Shown piece after piece: positions 58,616 through 64,000 of a DNA stretch of 64,000 nucleotides. Below the pieces are notes generated by a model. That model had not been told where the DNA came from and made no database searches. It saw nothing but the letters and a program-made list of their open reading frames with translations. The stretch is from the NCBI GenBank assembly GCA_950022655.1, contig OX465580.1, forward strand, positions 44,700,028 through 44,764,027. The letters are read 5' to 3'. Source of the stretch: Alentia gelatinosa (lineage: Eukaryota > Annelida > Polychaeta > Phyllodocida > Polynoidae). A program made the translations under genes and the position numbers. Numbering within the stretch: the stretch's first letter is position 1; each line of letters starts with the position of its first letter.

Positions 58616-58840
58616 GGGCCCGTTTAATAATCTAGGATCCTTCACGTAGACCCCTTTCTGTATGCCATAGGGATCTAGGGACGATGTAGGCCAACTTATT
58701 TCAACACTTATGGACGACCTTATGGACGGCTAATATTATCTTAGCGAACATACTTAGATATTCAAAGACTTAAACGAAAACCCTTGTACGAGGTACATAA
58801 AAGGGTCTTCATATACAATCCAAGATTATTGAACGGGCCC
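58616..58840. mobile_element. MITE with GGGCCCGTT ends, about 225 bp
   Basis: GGGCCCGTTTAATAATCTAG (58616-58635) is inverted as the sequence ending GATTATTGAACGGGCCC at 58840. The match extends about 40 bp inward (GTAGACCCCTTT facing AAAAGGGTCTTC). Directly after it, GGGGCTCGTTGAATAATCTA at 58843-58862 is another left-type end of the same family, so a second, incomplete element adjoins. The 64-codon minus frame here is an artefact. Confidence 0.82.
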
Positions 58841-58862
58841 CTGGGGCTCGTTGAATAATCTA

Positions 58863-59650
58863 CGATTGTCCGTAATGAGAAAGCTGATGACATATTGAAA
58901 GAAAGATGACGATATGGAAGACCTTTGGCTAGTCTTGTTGTATAAAATGGTGTCACTCAGTATATAGAGAAATCCTCGTCCAAGTGTAGTCCAAGGGTCG
59001 TTCCAATCACTCGGATCTTTTCTGAGGACAAAATAGATCTTTCAGATATTGCCCCTCTAAAATTGCCAATTTGTATTCGAGTCTATAATCAATTTATTGC
59101 CTTTGGCTCAATTGATATATAAGGTTAATCATATTCACCTACAATACCCTGGGTGTATCCTCCATTAAGACTCTTTTCTGAACGTCAATGTGATTTATTC
59201 AACACTTCTGGACAAGAGTGAATTTATTTCCTCTAGGAGAGTTCTGAGGGACGAGAATTTTAAGCTATTAAACGAGGATATCGTAAGAGACATCATATGA
59301 GCATAAACTATTGTTCATCCAAATTATTCAACAAGACTTTGTTTCATTTGTACATGTGTTCTATTAGGGATCGTTTTGTCAGCCAATCGTAAACCTTGAA
59401 TACAAATTATATAGATTGCACGAGATCCTGTTTTGTTCAGTCAACATTTGTGATATATTCCGCATTGCTCACTCAGCAAACATACCCCTCACGTGAACAG
59501 ATAACGTGAAAATTGATCCACGGAATGTCACGACGACCTTTCACCGCAAACAGAAGCTGCTGCCTGGTTCGCAAATAAGTCCATGTAGCCTATCTCAGTA
59601 ACTGAAGATACATACAAAATGTAAATATTGCCCTGTTTTGAACGGGCTGG
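58863..59650. other. Non-coding, probable intron
   Basis: No gene recognised. The first part probably belongs to the second, incomplete GGGCTCGTT-ended element. Confidence 0.4.
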
Positions 59651-59654
59651 TATT

Positions 59655-59888
59655 TAATGCCCGCATTTTTTAAGGGGATATTGTGTTACACAATCACCGT
59701 ATTCGGCTATATGGTCGTTCTTCCATTCGGGCCCAAGACCCCTACTCCTCATTCTTATGGCGGGTGTTAAGCCGAATGGGCAGTGGGTACCATTTTTGTG
59801 TAAGTCTTTGGTATGACCCGACCGGGGTTTGAACCCACGGCCTCCCATGCTCGAGGCTAACACCCCTACCACTTGGCCACCAGGCATC
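59655..59888 (-). mobile_element. tRNA-derived SINE 1
   Basis: Reading on the minus strand from 59888, box A TGGCCAAGTGG (59879-59869) matches TRGYNNARNNG exactly. Box B GGTTCAAACCC (59835-59825) matches GGTTCRANYCC exactly. Their spacing of about 34 bp is tRNA-like. A tRNA-unrelated body follows. The frame through it, MPGGQVVGVLASSMGGRGF onward, spans the promoter region and is not a gene. No cloverleaf with paired acceptor stem could be drawn, so it is not a functional tRNA. Confidence 0.8.
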
Positions 59889-60874
59889 TATGCCCAATAA
59901 GTTTCGTAATTATTAAATGCTGAAATGGTATAAACTTTATATCCACAACTCATTTTTCTTCTTTATATCTATACTTTGCAAATACTTTATTTTTCCTTTT
60001 CTGTGAATACATGTACAATCTAGAATGTAACAACAGACGCCAAGTCATATATAAGGCGCCGTGATGAAAGACCATGCGTGTTTGGTAAATTGTTAGCAAT
60101 ACAAAAGACTAATGAATTAAATGATACTGAGAAGATGAAATGGTAAAGGGACTGGTTAGTCACAAGATGGGAACCTTGCAGGGGGGGGGGGGGGGGAGAC
60201 AGAGACTGGGCTGGCACCAAGCAAGTACCGGCTAGCATCTAAACGGTGACTGGATGGCTTCTGGGTGAATTATGCCAAGACGATTTTATCTGTTGGTTTT
60301 CATTGACTGATTGATGATCATCTAATGGATGTCATGCGGCCTGCTTTGACTCACATCATCCACGTGGTCGTGGTGTGGGTATGGGGATAGGAGGGTGTGT
60401 TAATCAGTGTAGTCCTCAGAAGAGGAAATGTTCATGTCTTACTTCTGTGCTTTCTCCATACTCGTTGTTCTGTGTCATCCCGACCTGATAGAATCGGTTA
60501 TATAACCTAGGGGACGTTTAAAATCTGGAAGGGTTACCCTAAGACTGCAATAGGATATCCCAGGACTGTTATGGGAGGGACCGTGTTAAATAAACATGGA
60601 TTGTCCTTTCAAAGGACAGGGAGAAGGACGGAGACTTACCTTCCAGATCATTTACTGAAACTGTCATTGTCCTGACCTCTATCCTGAAAACTCTCCTTTT
60701 GGATCGAGATCTCAATAGGTGTCCTTTCTGATGCTGGTAGCCTAACTAACAAATATTTAATCACTGTCCATGTTTGAATAGTATCCTACAGAAGTTCTAA
60801 CAATTATTTGTAACTAATACATTTATTCTCCATCGAATGATAAGAATAGATACTTTTTGAATCGAGAAAAACCA

Positions 60875-61000
60875 ACAAAATCGGGCTTGTCCGGGGTTTG
60901 AACCCATGACCTTCTGATTACCACAGATTTCGACTCGACAGCCCCACCAGCGCCCAGGACAGACACATAAGAGAACCAATCACAGGGAGGCTTGCATATG
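60875..61000 (-). mobile_element. tRNA-derived SINE 2
   Basis: Box B GGTTCAAACCC (60904-60894 on the minus strand) is perfect. The box A region TGGTGGGGCTG (60949-60939) deviates at the invariant A, with the same 34-bp spacing as SINE 1. GGGCGCTGGTGGG ahead of it resembles the 5' part of a tRNA. It differs from SINE 1 outside box B, so it is a different family or an old copy. Confidence 0.65.
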
Positions 61001-63798
61001 ACCTGCCCTTCCGAAGTATTGAGGTCACGAGCAGGAGAATAATATATGGACGACATTTATTTAACGCAATGAGTCTCCCATCCTGGTCATTATCCTCCTA
61101 CGATCGATCTCTCCTACCCTTGTCCTTATCCTTCATATTCTCCCAAAATATCAAACGTTCCCCCTGGCAATTCTATGTCATAAAACACCGCCAACAACGT
61201 TTCAATTGCTATTTTCTAATGACGACACATCCCTGGACTCTACAACATAAAGCCCTGGTTATCACCTACGCATGCCACCTATATAACCCTACCAACGTGA
61301 AAATACACCATATATCTTTTCTGAAACTATACTTGCAACCTCTTCCCCAACCAGTGCACAAAGACACCTATCTGTACTGAGCCTACACATCCCACTTCTA
61401 ACCCCTTCCAGTATGCACTCCACACCTGCCACCTCTACCCTCCACCAGTGTGCACATACACATATCATGACTGAACCGAAATGTGATACATCATTTATCA
61501 ACATTCCTAGCACTGTGTCATTAGCTCTCATTCTTCCCACTTTCTGATTACCATTCCTACTATCTTACATATCAGGATGTTTATCACTCCACCGTAATAG
61601 ATACGTTTTCCATTGTGCAAAAAATTGTTTCGTTTCTGATTGATACATTTGTGTTACTATAATCACCTCAAATAATCAGTGTTAGATATGTAAAGTTACA
61701 AGTAAAAGTCATTTATGAGATACATACAAATTCATAAACCATGCTTCTCACCCCTAGAAGTTCACACTTACTGCACCCCACAGACTGGAAGCCAAATGCA
61801 CTCTGGGCTCATTTCTCCACCTCATCAGCCCCCGTTACCACCACTTCCACCACCATCCGGCACCACTCCCTGACCACCTCCCCCCCCCGCAAGCCCACCA
61901 GCACACACCACATGTTGCCATCTAAACGCCAGCCACCGTTACCTAACTCCACACCAATCAAGTAATGCCCTCTGACCTCGAGGATTCTTGATTTCTGTTA
62001 TTGCTGGCTCAGTTATTGCCTAAATTGCCCCTCCTCACCGCACCCAAAGCAGCCCACCCTGCATCCACCCTCCTGATAACCATCAGTGGGGCTATGATTG
62101 GGGTGAGATTCAAAGAGGAGGGTTGGGGGTGTTATGCAGAAGCCTGTTGGAGGTGAATGGACAGGCGGGCTGTGGAGGACTGGAACGGGAGTAATAATTG
62201 AATGACGACCATGCCTATCTCTGATGGATCTTGGGTAATTGTGGCGTCACGATGACGTCACAACGACGTAACAAGGAGCACCATAATCGGTGAGAGGGGT
62301 GGGGTAGGGGAATAATCAGGGTAAGGGAGATCCTTATCAGGAAAATTCATCATGATGGTTTGAGCAGTGTACAGGGGTGGGCGTTAGGTGCGGTCGGTGG
62401 GTGATAGCCATCAACCAATCGGTTCAATTCTCATACTCCCCAAAACGACAGCTTGTAGTCACTCAGGCCTAGCAGGTCATAAACATGAAATGTGGATCAT
62501 TTTAATAGATCAGAATTCTTTGTATTCTGATAAAGGAGCTTAAATCAAGGTACGGACCAAACCACTCCTTTTAATGTTACTACAAATGAGGACGTATCAA
62601 ATATAGGGCATATAATATGTATGTGCCGTGCAGGTCGAGAGATTAAAATCAGATGCAGAATTTGATTTTTCAATCTTGTGTCAACTTTACGGCTGGTTTG
62701 CGAGCTATTGTTATGCACAGAAGCGCGGCCTTGTTTGGAGTGGTCCGGGTGTCCATTGATCGCCATGTATGGGACAAAAAAGCACGACATATGAAAACAA
62801 AGGAAAACTAATAACGAACAATGTCTGGTTTAACAGTATCAGCATGATATCGAATTCGGAGTATAACTAATGAGAGTTCAAGGTTTGCAGCTACTTCCCA
62901 AAAGTTATTAAGGTGTTACCTTGTTATTAGTCGTTTCAAAATGTGTACATGAAGCTGCCCATCTCCTGGTATTTTCTTGATATAATCCTTTTATTGGATC
63001 ATCTGGTAATATTAGCATGCAGTATTATGTATCATCGAACCGATTCGGGAAATTCATAACGAAACGCATGATTCATAGTGATAGTTGCCATCAGATGCAG
63101 ATGATTTTACTTTAATTCGGAGGTCACCATAGATAGCTTACTAGTCATATCTACAAGAAGAAGGAAACTTCTATGGGAAGATGGAGTTGATAGAAATCCC
63201 TCTAAGTTATCCTGTATTCAGACGTGGGTTACTGTTTTAAAAATACAATGTTGGCGATCACAAAGAAAACCGAAGCCCGAACAGATCTAGTTGCTAAATC
63301 TAGTTAAAACCAGCATCTGAGCGTTGTTAAATGACTATCCCATTAGTACACAGCTGGGCTTGTTCTTGTTAAAGACCCCTCCATAACGAATGATAATATT
63401 CAACATGCATTGTCAAAGTGGTTCTAGCCACGCCTAAAATATACATGTATATTTTATTTACCATAAGCGTCCCTCAGTGACCCTGAGTTTTTCAGATACT
63501 CTTCGGGACAACAGTGTACCGAGATCTGAGTGTACATGAAGATCTTTGAATTGAAATTAAAAAAATATATATATTAAAATAAATCAAATAAATTAAATAA
63601 ATATATAACCCTAAGAGAGGAAAAAGGAGGGAATGGGGGGAATGATGACAGTCTGTCTTGGTCATTCGATCTGAGTACAGCAGTGCTTGTTGTTCTTGTG
63701 CTGTTGTTCCCAATGCCATTTGTAGTGTTTTATTCTATCCTAAAGTTTCTTATTCATATAAAGAAAGGAAAGTGAAGAGAACGATAAGCTGAATAACC
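61001..63798. other. Non-coding, probable intron
   Basis: Bases 61740-62060 are C/A-rich (CCACCACTTCCACCACC type), which explains the Thr/Pro/Ser-rich frame at 61741-61965. At 62240-62270, GGCGTCACGATGACGTCACA and ACGACGTAAC form a CRE-type cluster, a possible intronic enhancer or promoter. No finger exon was found. Confidence 0.4.
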
Positions 63799-64000
63799 TT
63801 AACCCTTTCCCTGCAGCAGGCAGTTCCCCTGCTCACTATTACATCATGTAACAATGTCACATGATGTGTTATGTGATTTGAGTAATTTACCTTCATAACT
63901 GATGATATTATGTTACACCAAATCAACGGTCAATATGGCTCTTATACTCTGTCAAAATTTCTTTTAATTCAAACAATCATCTTTTTATTTATTGAATTCT
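63799..64000. mobile_element. piggyBac-like MITE, copy 2 (cut by window edge)
   Basis: TTAA (63799-63802) followed by CCCTTTCCCTGCAGCA. From 63850 the match to copy 1 (12910 onward) is continuous: AATGTCACATGATGTGT, GTGATTTGAGTAATTTACCT, CACCAAATCAACGGTCAATA and TTTTTATTTATTGAATT. The right terminus lies beyond 64000. Same orientation as copy 1. Confidence 0.85.

Noticed and set aside
59654..59887. 77-codon frame starting MPGGQVVGVLASSMGG
   Set aside because: It is the translated promoter region of a tRNA-derived SINE.
1..64000. CRISPR arrays, operons, rRNA or known conserved microRNA genes
   Set aside because: None recognised on reading. Regular spacer-repeat structure and family seed sequences were not seen.

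Overview
The window looks like AT-rich, gene-poor nuclear DNA from an invertebrate animal. I infer this from one metazoan-type spliced exon, degraded non-LTR retrotransposon pieces, tRNA-derived SINEs, several families of small inverted-repeat (MITE-like) elements, and long stretches with no credible open frame. The phylum cannot be fixed from sequence alone. A lophotrochozoan or other non-vertebrate bilaterian would fit, but that is a guess. There are no bacterial operons, CRISPR arrays or rRNA genes, and I see no intact tRNA gene.

The only protein-coding gene I can name with confidence is on the minus strand at 57346-56700. It is the last exon of a Gfi1/Senseless-type C2H2 zinc-finger repressor, carrying the last two fingers and a long, unusual 159-residue tail. 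A clear splice acceptor precedes it. The 6.6 kb to its right, up to the window end, is probably intron, because no upstream finger exon was found there. The gene's 5' part would lie beyond 64000.

Layout. 1-6.5 kb: a broken CR1/Jockey-like reverse transcriptase with a 33-bp triplication over its catalytic block, a paired dispersed repeat, CA-rich DNA interrupted by a pogo/Tigger-like MITE, and two MITEs of a second family. 8.4-9.85 kb: a diverged tandem array rich in RFX X-box palindromes. 11.4-13.2 kb: a LINE 3' remnant and a piggyBac-like MITE flanked by TTAA. 14.7-15.7 kb: a promoter-like island. 17.8-19.6 kb: adjoining and clustered GGCC-ended MITEs, with another copy at 26.3 kb. 21.3-21.8 kb: an old degenerate tandem repeat. 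27.6-28.5 kb: a duplicated repeat. 30-55 kb: mostly unremarkable AT-rich DNA with compact CpG/CRE/E-box/NRF1-type islands that become denser toward the Gfi1-like gene. 58.6-61 kb: a foldback MITE and two tRNA-derived SINEs in the presumed intron. 63.8-64 kb: a second piggyBac-like MITE copy, cut by the window edge.

The most unexpected signal is a recurrent 9-mer, GCAGACGAC, usually extended by AWTT. It occurs ten times exactly where about 0.5 would be expected at equal base frequencies. It lies mainly in the promoter-like islands, and near 42.5 kb it appears as facing pairs. It may be an undescribed regulatory motif or the end of a very small element. I see no toxin, viral or defence genes.
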